From assembly GCA_964565715.1 (NCBI GenBank), contig CAZMGG010000065.1, positions 1 through 30,826 of the forward strand: a stretch of DNA of 30,826 nt, read 5' to 3'. Numbering within the stretch: position 1 is the first letter of the stretch; the number at the start of each line of letters is the position of its first letter. The position numbers and the translations under genes are program-made. Source of the DNA: CAZMGG01 sp964565715 (lineage in GTDB: Bacteria; Planctomycetota; UBA1135; UBA2386). This document shows, one piece after another, positions 1 through 7,273 of this stretch. A model generated the notes under the pieces. The model saw only the letters and a list, made by a program, of their open reading frames with translations, had not been told where the DNA came from and made no database searches.

Positions 1-413
1 GGCGCCTCGCCGGCGTCGCCGGCGGCGCCGGCCCGGATCGCCTTCTTGATCTCGTCGGTGATGTGCGGGATCACCTGCACGGTGTGGCCGAGGTAGTCGC
101 CACGCCGCTCCTTCTGGATCACCGACTTGTAGATCTTGCCGGTGGTGTAGTTGGAGTCCTTGTTGATGCGGGCGTGGGTGAAGCGCTCGTAGTGACCGAG
201 GTCGAGGTCCGCCTCGGTGCCGTCGTCGGTGACGTAGACCTCGCCGTGCTGGAACGGCGACATCGTGCCCGGGTCGACGTTGATGTAGGGGTCGAGCTTC
301 TGCATCGACACCTTGAGGCCGTGGCGCTCCATCAGCCAGCCGATGGCCGCCGAGGTCAGGCCCTTGCCCAGGGAGGACACCACACCGCCGGTCACGAATA
401 CGTGCTTGGTCAT
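1..413 (-). CDS. pyrG: CTP synthase, N-terminal part (cut by window edge)
   Basis: CTP synthase aminates UTP to CTP with glutamine-derived ammonia in the cytoplasm. The first 137 residues are visible and are unmistakable: the protein opens MTKHVFVTGGVVSSLGKG, which contains the ATP-binding P-loop of the synthetase domain, followed by KLDPYINVDPGTMSP, the GEVYVTDDG and DLDLGHYERF stretches, and INKDSNYTTGKIY, all family hallmarks. The C-terminal synthetase part and the glutamine amidotransferase domain lie beyond base 1. The ATG at 411-413 starts the protein exactly where family members start. It lies 58 bases downstream of kdsB on the same strand, so it is probably the last visible gene of that operon; its product CTP is the co-substrate of KdsB. 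A kdsB-pyrG arrangement is also known from Chlamydia. Confidence 0.97.
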   Translation of the reverse strand, partial: MTKHVFVTGGVVSSLGKGLTSAAIGWLMERHGLKVSMQKLDPYINVDPGTMSPFQHGEVYVTDDGTEADLDLGHYERFTHARINKDSNYTTGKIYKSVIQKERRGDYLGHTVQVIPHITDEIKKAIRAGAAGDAGEA

Positions 414-471
414 TCTCGGGTTGCTCTCGGGTGCTGGCTCGCGGTGGACGGACGGGCGGACGGAAGGGACG

Positions 472-1212
472 TCATGACCGGCCTCGCAGTCGGCGCAGGA
501 AGGCGTCGTAGTCGGGCCGGGTCTCGATGCCCCAAGGGTCGCCCGCGGCGTCGAGGACCATGATGCGGATGTCGTTCTCGAGGAAGCGGAGCTGCTCGAG
601 GCTCTCGGCCTCGTCGAGGCCCGAGCTGGGCAGTCCGGGGACGCGCAGCAGGGTGTCGCGGCGGAAGCCGTAGACGCCGATGTGGCGCAGGATCGGGAAC
701 GGCCCCTGCTTCACGAACGGGATCGTGCTGCGGCTGAAGTAGAGGGCGTTGCCGAGCCGGCCGCGCACGACCTTGACGACGTTGGGATCGGTGCGGGCCG
801 GGCCGTCGGCCAGCGGCGCCGCCAGCGTGTTGCACGCGACGTCGCCGGCGAGCAGTTGGTCGGCCATCGCGTCGAGGTCGCGGGGGTCCACCTCGGGCCA
901 GTCGCCCTGGATGTCGATCAGCGCCGGCGCGTCGATGCTGCGGGCGGCCTCGGCGACCCGCTCGGAACCGGTGCGGCAGGCGGGGCTGGTGCGGATCACC
1001 GGCACGTCGGCCTGGGTGGCGGCCGCGGCCACCTGATCGTCGTCGGTGGCGACGTAGACGGCGCCGAGCGAGCGGGCCTTCTGCGCCTGCGCCACCGTGT
1101 GCAGGAAGAGCGGCCGGCCGCTCTCGGCGAGCAGGGCCTTGCCGGGGAGGCGCTGGCTGCCGACCCGGACCGGGATGACGGCAACCGCCCTCGTTGACCG
1201 CGAGACCGTCAC
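472..1212 (-). CDS. kdsB: 3-deoxy-manno-octulosonate cytidylyltransferase (CMP-Kdo synthetase)
   Basis: The predicted enzyme (246 residues, normal length) activates Kdo with CTP for lipid A/LPS core assembly. Seen in the sequence: the nucleotide-binding motif IPVRVGSQRLPGK near residues 13-25, VATDDDQV, RTGSERVAEA (family SGTDRxAE), the QGD motif, RHIGVYGFR and LEQLRFLEND. The start is GTG at 1210-1212, overlapping the stop of the upstream lipoprotein gene as GTGA, so the two are likely translationally coupled. Oddities: the canonical QGDEP reads QGDWP, and SGTDR reads TGSER, so a related sialic-acid-like or amino-Kdo sugar is a possible alternative substrate. The pyrG neighbour supports a CTP-using enzyme. 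Family assignment is firm; exact substrate is inferred. Confidence 0.9.
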   Translation of the reverse strand: MTVSRSTRAVAVIPVRVGSQRLPGKALLAESGRPLFLHTVAQAQKARSLGAVYVATDDDQVAAAATQADVPVIRTSPACRTGSERVAEAARSIDAPALIDIQGDWPEVDPRDLDAMADQLLAGDVACNTLAAPLADGPARTDPNVVKVVRGRLGNALYFSRSTIPFVKQGPFPILRHIGVYGFRRDTLLRVPGLPSSGLDEAESLEQLRFLENDIRIMVLDAAGDPWGIETRPDYDAFLRRLRGRS

Positions 1213-1823
1213 TTGCGCGGATCCCGCGGGTCCTGGTCCTTGCCGCCCTGCCCCTTGCCGCCGTCGGGGCGGTTCCGGGCATCGTCCGCCTGCCGTTGCA
1301 GCGCACCCTGCTGCCGCTTGAGGTCATCGGCGCCGAGGCCGCGACCCGAGTGGTAGGCAGTGGTCTGGTTGTAGAGGGCGAGCACGTAGCCGCGGCACTG
1401 CTGGAAGGCCTGGAACGCCGGGTCGTCGGCGCTCCGCGGCAGCGGCCGCGACAGAACCCAGCGGCGGTCGCCGTGCTCGATCACCACCAGCTCACGGGCG
1501 CCCGGCGCGGCGGCGCCGGCGGCGCGTTCGAAGAAGTCCTGGTCGGTCAGCACGTCGACCAGGGCCTGCAGGGCCGCGTCCTCGAGCACCTTGGCAGTGG
1601 GGTCGCCGAGGTCGTCGCTGTAGACCTCGCTGCGCGAGCCCACCGACTCGTTCTGCAGGGTCAGCACCGGGCCGCCGCCGAGCTGGACGAGCTGCACGCG
1701 GGTGCGCTGGTGGCCGTCGACGGTCAGCACGCGCGGCTTGCTGGGGGCGGGGCCCGCGCACGCCGCCAGCAACAGGGCGGGCACGCAGATGAGGCTTGGA
1801 AGGGCCGCCAGGACTCGCCGCAT
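1209..1823 (-). CDS. Putative lipoprotein of unknown function
   Basis: A 204-residue protein with a lipoprotein signal: two arginines after the initiator Met, a hydrophobic stretch, and a lipobox LLAAC with the lipidated Cys near residue 22. The mature part looks like a small alpha/beta domain (residues about 30-150), with EVYSDDLGDPTAKVLEDAALQ and a C-terminal helix rich in Gln. The last 35 residues are a hydrophilic, Lys/Asp/Gly-rich, probably disordered tail. I do not recognise a family. It is the first gene of the kdsB-pyrG operon and overlaps kdsB by four bases, so an envelope role is likely but unproven. The gene starts with ATG at 1821-1823, divergent from the LysM protein gene. Confidence 0.75.
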   Translation of the reverse strand: MRRVLAALPSLICVPALLLAACAGPAPSKPRVLTVDGHQRTRVQLVQLGGGPVLTLQNESVGSRSEVYSDDLGDPTAKVLEDAALQALVDVLTDQDFFERAAGAAAPGARELVVIEHGDRRWVLSRPLPRSADDPAFQAFQQCRGYVLALYNQTTAYHSGRGLGADDLKRQQGALQRQADDARNRPDGGKGQGGKDQDPRDPRK

Positions 1824-1867
1824 GAACGCGGAGCGAGTCTAGCTTCGGAGCGGCGGCGGACAAGGGA

Positions 1868-1895
1868 TTGAAAGAGCGGTGGCGGTGCCTAGGAT
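1868..1895 (+). promoter_or_regulatory. Predicted sigma-70-type promoter for the LysM gene
   Basis: TTGAAA at 1868-1873 and TAGGAT at 1890-1895 are separated by 16 bases and point toward the LysM gene at 2074. Transcription would start near 1902 and give a leader of about 170 bases. The leader holds a 7-bp inverted repeat (GGCAGTC at 2017-2023 and GACTGCC at 2039-2045). The rest of the 250-base divergent region 1824-2073 shows nothing else I can name. Consensus match only. Confidence 0.45.
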
Positions 1896-2073
1896 TCGGC
1901 CCGTCGGGGTTCGCGGCGCGGGCGGCGTCGGGACCCGGCACGGTCAACCCGTCGGTGCACCGGCGGGACGTCAGTCGGTCACACAAGCAAGCGTCACAGA
2001 CACATCAGGTGCCGTTGGCAGTCCGAGCCGGCCCCGGAGACTGCCGCCGTCGCCTGGATCCCTGGGAGGGACG

Positions 2074-2955
2074 ATGAAGCAGAACGAGAAGATCCTGGTG
2101 TACGTGGTCACCGGGCTGCTGTTCTTGATCCTGGCGGTGGCGGTCCTGTTCGGCAAGGAAGGCGCGTCCGGCACTCCGGGCGCCGTGCCGGGCGCGCCCG
2201 GCGTGACCGAGCGCGGCACCGCCGGCACCAACCCTGGCACGAACGCCGCGAACCCCGGAGCGAACGGCGCCCTGAGCCTCGAGGACCTGGTCCACCAGGC
2301 CCGCGAACTGGCGCAGGCGAAGCCCGCGGGCGACGACGGCTCCGGCCCCGGCGCCATCGTTCCCAACACCAACCTCGCCACCAGCGTGCAGGTGGCGCCG
2401 CCGACGCCGGCCGAGGAGATCGGCATGCTGCTCGGGCGTTCGCAGCGGGACCGCGACTGGCGCCTCGTCACCGTCCGCAGCGGCGATACCCTGCGCGAAC
2501 TGGTGCTGCGCTGGTGCGGCGGCATCGATGCCCACTGGGACGAGGTGCTGCGCCTCAACGAGGGCGGCACGGTCCTGCAGCCCGGCCAGACCGTCGTGCT
2601 GCCCTGGGTCGACGACGCCGAGGTGCTGGCGGCCTTCCGGGCCCGTCAGCCGCAGCGCGATCCGGCGCCGGAGGTCCCCCTCGATCCCGCCAGCGCCGCG
2701 AACGCCGCCAACGCCAGCGCCAACCTCGGCGGCGCGCCGGTGCCGGCGGTGGTGACTCCCGAGCCGGCCCCGACCCCGGTGCGGACCTACGTGGTCAAGC
2801 CCGGCGACATGCTCTGGAAGATCGCCGAGCGCGAGGTCGGCAAGGAGCGGGTGCCGGCGTTCCTGGCGCAGGTGAAGGAGCTGAATCCCGGCGTCGACCT
2901 GGACAGCCTGAAGGTCAAGCAGGTGCTGAAGCTGCCCGCCGGCCTTCCCAACTGA
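2074..2955 (+). CDS. Membrane-anchored protein with two LysM domains
   Basis: LysM domains bind N-acetylglucosamine-containing glycans such as peptidoglycan. The 293-residue protein starts with a short basic segment and one transmembrane helix (about residues 8-26), then a Gly/Pro/Asn/Ala-rich linker containing NPG-type repeats, then LysM 1 (about 130-178, VRSGDTLRELVLRW...NEGGTVLQPGQ), a Pro/Ala-rich linker, and LysM 2 (about 237-291, YVVKPGDMLWKIAEREVG...LNPGV). The ATG at 2074 is chosen because GGGAGGG lies just upstream and the hydrophobic helix follows; the frame is open further upstream but reads as non-protein. No catalytic domain is present, so it is probably a cell-wall or envelope anchoring protein. 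It is monocistronic and convergent with the response regulator. Confidence 0.88.
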   Translation: MKQNEKILVYVVTGLLFLILAVAVLFGKEGASGTPGAVPGAPGVTERGTAGTNPGTNAANPGANGALSLEDLVHQARELAQAKPAGDDGSGPGAIVPNTNLATSVQVAPPTPAEEIGMLLGRSQRDRDWRLVTVRSGDTLRELVLRWCGGIDAHWDEVLRLNEGGTVLQPGQTVVLPWVDDAEVLAAFRARQPQRDPAPEVPLDPASAANAANASANLGGAPVPAVVTPEPAPTPVRTYVVKPGDMLWKIAEREVGKERVPAFLAQVKELNPGVDLDSLKVKQVLKLPAGLPN

Positions 2956-2972
2956 GCCATCGGTTGTTGGTG

Positions 2973-2999
2973 GGCCGCCGCAACCCCAGGGCGGCGGCC
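2973..2999 (+). terminator. GC-rich hairpin after the LysM gene
   Basis: A perfect 9-bp stem (GGCCGCCGC at 2973-2981 and GCGGCGGCC at 2991-2999) with a 9-base loop lies 18 bases past the LysM stop. There is no following T-run, so intrinsic termination is uncertain. Confidence 0.4.
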
Positions 3000-3028
3000 G
3001 CCTTGCCGTCCCGTGGCGGATTTCTAAA

Positions 3029-3057
3029 CATAAACCGTTGGTCGATAACGGTTTATG
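3029..3057. repeat. AT-rich perfect inverted repeat, 11-7-11
   Basis: CATAAACCGTT (3029-3039), spacer GGTCGAT (3040-3046), and AACGGTTTATG (3047-3057) form a perfect 11-bp inverted repeat in an AT-rich island between two convergent genes. Read on the minus strand it lies 41 bases after the response-regulator stop and is followed by TTTAGAAAT, so the simplest reading is a terminator for that gene. The geometry also resembles a dimeric protein-binding or recombinase site. Confidence 0.6.
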
Positions 3058-3097
3058 GAGGATGCCCAGGGCCCGGCCAACAGGGGACGGTGCAGTC

Positions 3098-4450
3098 CTA
3101 CTTGAGGCCGTAGCGGTCCAGCTTCTTGTAGAGATTGCTGCGCTGGATCCCGATCCGCTCGGCGGTCCGTTTGATGTTGCCGTCGTTCTGCAGGATCTTG
3201 CGGCGGATGAACTCGCGCTCGGTGGCGGCGCGGAACTCCTCGAGGCTGTCGTAGGCGAACCAGTCGACGCCGCCGGCCGACCCGCCGGTGGCCGGGCCGC
3301 CGGCAGGCGGGGACGGCGGCATCACCGCCAGCAGGTCCTCGGCGGCGATGGTGCGGCCCTCGGCGAGGATGGCGGTGCCCTCCATCAGGTTCTTGAGCTG
3401 GCGGACGTTGCCGGGCCAGGGCTGGTCGCGGAGCCAGTCCACCGCGCCCTTGCCGAGCTTGCGGGCCGGCAGGCCGTTGCGGCGGCAGGCCTCGGCCAGG
3501 AACCACTCCGCCAGCTCGGCGGTGTCGTCGGTGCGCTCGCGCAGGGCGGGCACGTGCACGCGCACCACGTGCAGGCGGTAGTAGAGGTCCTCGCGGAAGG
3601 CCTTGTCGCGCACCAGGGCTTCGAGGTCCTGGTTGGTGGCGGCAATGACGCGGACGTCGACGGCGATGGGGTTCTGGCCGCCGACCCGGGTGACGACGCG
3701 CTCCTGCAGGGCGCGCAGCAGCTTGGCCTGGGCCGGCAGGGCCATGTCGCCGACCTCGTCGAGGAANNNNNNNNNNCGTTTATCGATGTTGCAAAACTTG
3801 AAATGGATTATGGAACATCATTACTTGGTATGGCCGTCGGCGCGGCGGCTGCGGGCGTGGACCTGGCGGGCCACCAGTTCCTTGCCGGTGCCGTTCTCGC
3901 CGGTGACCAGGACCTGGGCGTCGGTGGGGGCGACCTTGTCGATGGTGGCGCGGAGCTGCTGCATCGGCTCGGACTGGCCGAGCAGGCGCAGGTCGCGGCT
4001 GAGGCTGTCGCGGAGCTTGGCGTTCTCGTGCTGCAGGGCCTGGTTGTGGCGCTGCAGGTCGGCGGCCTTCAGCGCGTTGCGCACCGAGACCAGCACGCGG
4101 TCGGTGTCGAAGGGCTTCTGCAGGAAGTCGTGGGCGCCCTTGCGCACGGCCAGCACGGCGGTGTCGAGGTCGCCGTGGCCGGAGATCATCACCACCGGCA
4201 GGTCCGGGTGATCCGGGCGGAGCCGGGTCAGGACCTCGAGGCCGTCGATGCCCGGCATCTTGATGTCCAGCAGCACGGCGGCGATGTCGCCCTGGGCCAG
4301 GGCGGCGAGGCCCTGCTGGCCGTCCTGGGCCTCCAGGGTGCGGAAGCCCTGGTAGGACAGCGCGAAGGCCAGTTCCTCGCGGACGGCGCGCTGGTCGTCG
4401 ACGATCAGGATGCGGGGAGCGGGGACGCTGGCGGGGGTGGGGTCGGCCAA
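3098..4450 (-). CDS. Sigma-54-dependent response regulator (NtrC type), interrupted by an assembly gap
   Basis: This is an NtrC-family activator that, when phosphorylated by a partner histidine kinase, would remodel sigma-54 RNA polymerase. The receiver domain begins APRILIVDDQ and carries the phospho-acceptor segment VLLDIKMPG and the lysine motif FLQKPFD. The AAA+ domain shows Walker A (GENGTGKE) and, beyond the gap, Walker B (FLDEVGD), IAATNQDLE, FREDLYYRL and WPGNVRQLKN. A Fis-type helix-turn-helix ends the protein (TAERIGIQRSNLYKKLDRYG). Between HARSRRADG and FLDEVGD about 46 residues are missing, including the GAFTGA loop that contacts sigma-54; they are replaced by 10 N and 56 AT-rich bases that bring a stop codon. 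This looks like assembly damage, not a real lesion. The start is uncertain: TTG at 4448-4450 is chosen because it sits 13 codons before the receiver's first strand; an ATG at 4684 would add an implausible Arg/Pro-rich leader. No histidine kinase is in the window. Confidence 0.88.
3767..3776. other. Scaffold gap (10 N)
   Basis: Ten unknown bases inside the AAA+ domain of the response regulator. The family alignment suggests the true missing stretch is near 140 bases, so the 10 N are a placeholder length. Confidence 0.97.
3777..3832. other. AT-rich foreign segment at contig end
   Basis: The 56 bases after the N run are AT-rich, in sharp contrast to both flanks, and do not encode the expected AAA+ residues on the minus strand, where they give HTK and then a stop. 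Normal coding resumes at the GGC codon at 3833-3835. The most economical reading is a chimeric or erroneous contig end joined in scaffolding. Confidence 0.7.
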
Positions 4451-4872
4451 GGCGGCGGGGGTCCGGAGGGAAGGGGCGTCAGTATGGCGTGGCCCGCTCC
4501 GGGACGCCCGTCTGCTCGGTCCGCCGCCGGGAAACCGCCTTGCCACGGCGCTCGTGGGCGGCGGGTCCGGCAGGGGGCAGGCGGCGGGAACGAGCCCTCG
4601 CCGCAAGATGCGAAAGCGAGCCCAAGCCTGTGCCGGAGGCCGGGGTATGCTCTTCCGACTGTCCGGCCTCGCGGTCCGGAGCAACGGTCCGACTTGACGG
4701 GCGACCGTCGGAACTTAGCATTCCCCCGCCTCTTCCAGCCACGTGGCCGGAGGCGGAGTTCCGGCGAGGTCCCGTCCCAGACCGTTCTCTCCCGATCGCA
4801 CCCGGACTGCGTCCCGTCGCCTTCCCAGACCCCTACCGCCCCTTTCCGATCGATTCCAAGGAGTCCAGTTTC
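4451..4872. other. Divergent intergenic region, 422 bases
   Basis: The region lies between the response regulator (minus) and the HEAT protein (plus). Reading frames across it are Arg/Pro/Gly-rich and look non-coding. It contains one convincing plus-strand promoter (4694-4721) followed by an untranslated leader of about 145 bases. I searched by eye for a sigma-54 site (GG-N10-GC) for the regulator and found only a poor match. No RNA gene or riboswitch was recognised. Confidence 0.6.
4694..4721 (+). promoter_or_regulatory. Predicted sigma-70-type promoter for the HEAT-repeat gene
   Basis: TTGACG at 4694-4699 and TAGCAT at 4716-4721 have a 16-base spacer and face the HEAT gene. The start of transcription would be near 4728. 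The same 16-base spacing is seen upstream of the LysM gene. Consensus match only. Confidence 0.5.
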
Positions 4873-6987
4873 ATGGCCAGCACGTTCGCAAAGTCTCTGT
4901 TGGCGTTCGCTGTCGCCGTCGTCGTCGGCGGCGTCGGCCGGGCCCAGGACGAAGCCTTCGCCGAAGGCGTCAAGCACCTGCGCCTGGGCCAGAGCGCCGA
5001 GGCCCTCGCGAAGTTCCAGGAGGTGTTGGCCAAGGACCCGTCCAACGAGCAGGCGCTGCAGCTCTACCGTTCGGTGGAGCAGGACGTCTGGGTCATGCTG
5101 CTGAACGAGAAGGGCGAGATCCAGAAGATCGCCCAGTCGATCCTCGAGCGCGCCAAGCTCGAGAAGGTCGCCCGTTCGCGGGACGAGGCGGCGATCGGTG
5201 CCCTGGTCGACCAGGCCACCGCCGCCGATGGCACCTACGAGTCGCGCCGCGAGGCGGTGCTGAAGCTGTCGGCCGAGCACGGTGAGTTCGCCGTCCCGGC
5301 CCTGGTCGCGAAGCTGGCCAACGACGACGACGACAAGGCCCAGATCAACGCGATCTACGCGCTGAGCCAGATCGGCCACACCGCTGTCCTGCCGCTGTGC
5401 GAGGCCACCAAGAGCAGCAGTGCCACGGTGCGCCTCAACGCCGCCGCGGCCCTGAGCCACATCGGCGACGCCCGCGCGGTGCCGACCATGGCCCGCCTGG
5501 CTCAGACCGACGACCAGGAGAACGTGCGCGAGGTCGCCCGTCGCTTCCTGGCCAAGCACGACGCCAGCGGCGCCGCCGCCGACCTCTACCTGGCCCAGTC
5601 CCGCGGCTACCTGCGCGGCGGCGTCGGCCAGGGCGCCCAGTCCGACGTGGTCTGGTCCCTGAAGGACGACAAGCTGGTCGCCCAGGACGTGCCGGCCGCG
5701 ACCTACAGCATCGAGCTGGCCAAGGCCGCCGCCCACGACGCCGTGGCGATCGACCCGCAGAGCCAGAACGCCCGCGCCGGGCTGGCCGCCGCCTACCTGG
5801 CCCACGCCAACGTCATCGAGACCTCGGCGGCGCAGAACCCGGACGGCGAACTGGCCGCCCTGGCGCCGATGGTCGGCGAGCTGAAGGTCACCGCGCTGGC
5901 TTCCGGCCCCGCCGTCCTGCGGCAGGCGCTCACCGAGGCCGTCCGCGACGGCATCGTGCCGGTGGCGGTGGGTGCGATCGACGCCCTGGCGGTGGCCGAG
6001 AGCCGCGACAGCCTGGCTGGTTCGCCCCTGGTGGCGGCCCTGGACAGCAGCGACAGCCGGATCAGCTACGCCGCGGCGATGGCCCTGGTGAAGGCCAGCG
6101 GCGGCAGCAACGTCCCGGCCGGCGACAAGGTCGTCAGCCTGCTGGCCTCGGCGGTCACCGAGGAGTCGATCCGGATGATCCAGGTGATCGACAACAGCAG
6201 CGAGACCCGGCGCGCCGCCAGCGAGGCCAACACGGCCCGCGGCGCCCGCATCTGGGTCGATGCCTCGGCCCGCGACGGCATGTCGTCGATCCTCAACAAC
6301 CCCGAAGTGGACGTGGTGGTGATCAACGAGATCCTGCCCGACCGCGTGCCGGAGGACGTGATCGGCCTGCTCAAGCGCGACCCGCGCACCGCCGACGTCA
6401 AGGTGGTGGTGATGGCCAAGGACGTCGAGAAGGCCAAGGAGCGCTTCGGCGACTCGGTCACCGCGGTGATCGAGGGCCCGGTCACCGGTGACAGCCTGAC
6501 CGCGGCGGTCAACTCCGCCCTGGAAGGCGTCGCGGTGGAGCCGCGCAACGCCCGCGCCGAGCAGGTGGCGGCCGGCGCCAGTGCCGCCCTGGAGGCGATG
6601 GCCAGCGCCAAGTCCGGCATCGGCGGCGCCCTGGGCAGCCTGGCGGCCCAGCTCGACCGCGCCGACGCGGTGGCCGTTCCGGCCGCCAAGGCGCTCGGCA
6701 TGGCCGGCGGCGAGGCCGAGGTCGGCGCCCTGGTGGCGGCGCTCGGCGGCGGCGGCAGCCTGGAGCTGAAGTGCGCCGCGGCCGAGGCGATCGGCGCGAT
6801 CCTGGCCCGCACCGGCGCGGTGCCGGCCGGCGCCATCGAGGGTCTCGGCGCGGTGCTGCACAGCGACGCGGACCTGAAGCTGCGCACCGCCTGCGCGGTG
6901 GCGATCGGCAAGGCCAGGATCAGCGATGCCGACAAGGCCAGGCTGCTCGATTCGCTGCGCAAGGTCGGCGGCAAGGCCGAGGGCTAG
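4873..6987 (+). CDS. Exported HEAT/TPR-repeat protein with an inactive receiver-like domain
   Basis: A 704-residue protein with a Sec signal peptide (cleavage probably after GRAQ, residue 25), then a TPR-like helical pair (about 27-65, GVKHLRLGQSAEALAKFQEVL), HEAT repeats (about 130-240, VPALVAKLAN...QINAIYALSQIG, VRLNAAAALSHIGD), a second helical region (290-430), and more HEAT-like repeats at the end (about 590-695). Between them, residues 436-550 have the strand-helix pattern of a response-regulator receiver: IQVIDNSSE, VDVVVINEILP, VKVVVMAKD and VTAVIEGP. The phospho-acceptor Asp is Asn485, the Thr/Ser is Ala515 and the Lys of KP is Gly535, so it cannot be phosphorylated normally. The ATG at 4873 has AAGGAG nine bases upstream. 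Function unknown; probably a periplasmic scaffold. Confidence 0.85.
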   Translation: MASTFAKSLLAFAVAVVVGGVGRAQDEAFAEGVKHLRLGQSAEALAKFQEVLAKDPSNEQALQLYRSVEQDVWVMLLNEKGEIQKIAQSILERAKLEKVARSRDEAAIGALVDQATAADGTYESRREAVLKLSAEHGEFAVPALVAKLANDDDDKAQINAIYALSQIGHTAVLPLCEATKSSSATVRLNAAAALSHIGDARAVPTMARLAQTDDQENVREVARRFLAKHDASGAAADLYLAQSRGYLRGGVGQGAQSDVVWSLKDDKLVAQDVPAATYSIELAKAAAHDAVAIDPQSQNARAGLAAAYLAHANVIETSAAQNPDGELAALAPMVGELKVTALASGPAVLRQALTEAVRDGIVPVAVGAIDALAVAESRDSLAGSPLVAALDSSDSRISYAAAMALVKASGGSNVPAGDKVVSLLASAVTEESIRMIQVIDNSSETRRAASEANTARGARIWVDASARDGMSSILNNPEVDVVVINEILPDRVPEDVIGLLKRDPRTADVKVVVMAKDVEKAKERFGDSVTAVIEGPVTGDSLTAAVNSALEGVAVEPRNARAEQVAAGASAALEAMASAKSGIGGALGSLAAQLDRADAVAVPAAKALGMAGGEAEVGALVAALGGGGSLELKCAAAEAIGAILARTGAVPAGAIEGLGAVLHSDADLKLRTACAVAIGKARISDADKARLLDSLRKVGGKAEG

Positions 6988-7013
6988 CCCTCGCCGCTGG
7001 CGACCGGCAGGTG

Positions 7014-7037
7014 ACGCGGGGCCTCGAGGCCCCGCGT
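7014..7037 (+). terminator. Palindromic hairpin after the HEAT gene
   Basis: A perfect 24-base palindrome (arms ACGCGGGGCCTC and GAGGCCCCGCGT) lies 27 bases past the HEAT-protein stop and is followed by TGCTGT. It is a likely transcript end for that gene, with a weak T-tract. Confidence 0.55.
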
Positions 7038-7119
7038 TGCTGTACCCGATCGCGTCCGCGTGCCGATTGGCTGTGGCGCGCAGCACCGCCGGTCGATAAC
7101 CTTCCCGCCCGCCTTGCCC

Positions 7120-7194
7120 GCCTGAGTAGCTCAGGGGTAGAGCAACGCTTTCGTAAAGCGTAGGTCGTGGGTTCAAATCCCTCCTCAGGCTCCA
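7120..7194 (+). tRNA. tRNA-Thr (anticodon CGU), CCA encoded
   Basis: The cloverleaf folds completely. Acceptor GCCTGAG (7120-7126) pairs with CTCAGGC (7184-7190), D-stem GCTC/GAGC, anticodon stem ACGCT/AGCGT with loop TTCGTAA, anticodon CGT at 7152-7154 reading codon ACG. The variable loop is AGGTC, and the T-arm is GTGGG-TTCAAAT-CCCTC with one T-T mismatch in the stem. Discriminator T and a genomically encoded CCA (7192-7194) follow. A GATAAC box at 7095-7100 could be the -10 element; no good -35 is visible. An intrinsic terminator follows five bases later. Confidence 0.96.
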
Positions 7195-7198
7195 GCAC

Positions 7199-7238
7199 AC
7201 GGCCCGGTCCCGCCACGGCGACCGGGCCGTTTCCTTTT
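7199..7238 (+). terminator. Rho-independent terminator of tRNA-Thr
   Basis: A perfect 11-bp stem (ACGGCCCGGTC at 7199-7209, GACCGGGCCGT at 7220-7230) is followed directly by TTCCTTTT. This is the clearest intrinsic terminator in the window. Confidence 0.85.
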
Positions 7239-7273
7239 GCGGTCCCGGCCTCCGCTGGCGATGCTCCGGGGCC

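Noticed and set aside
3029..3057. Chromosomal dif site
   Set aside because: The 11-7-11 layout is close, but the arms do not resemble the conserved XerC/XerD half-sites, and dif has a 6-base centre.
3098..4450. Response regulator as two separate genes or a true pseudogene
   Set aside because: The break coincides exactly with the N run and foreign bases, while both flanks align continuously with the family.
4451..4690. A sigma-54 promoter for the response regulator
   Set aside because: The best candidate (GGCACAGGCTTGG on the minus strand) lacks the GC of the -12 element at the right spacing.
3040..7100. GGTCGATAAC occurs both in the 3029-3057 repeat and just upstream of tRNA-Thr (7091-7100), suggesting paired attachment sites
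   Set aside because: The match is only 10 bases, flanks differ, the second copy is not in the tRNA 3' end and no integrase lies between. It is more likely chance or a promoter -10 box.
7120..7194. tRNA-Thr as an integration site for a mobile element
   Set aside because: No repeat of the tRNA 3' end, integrase or foreign block is visible downstream.
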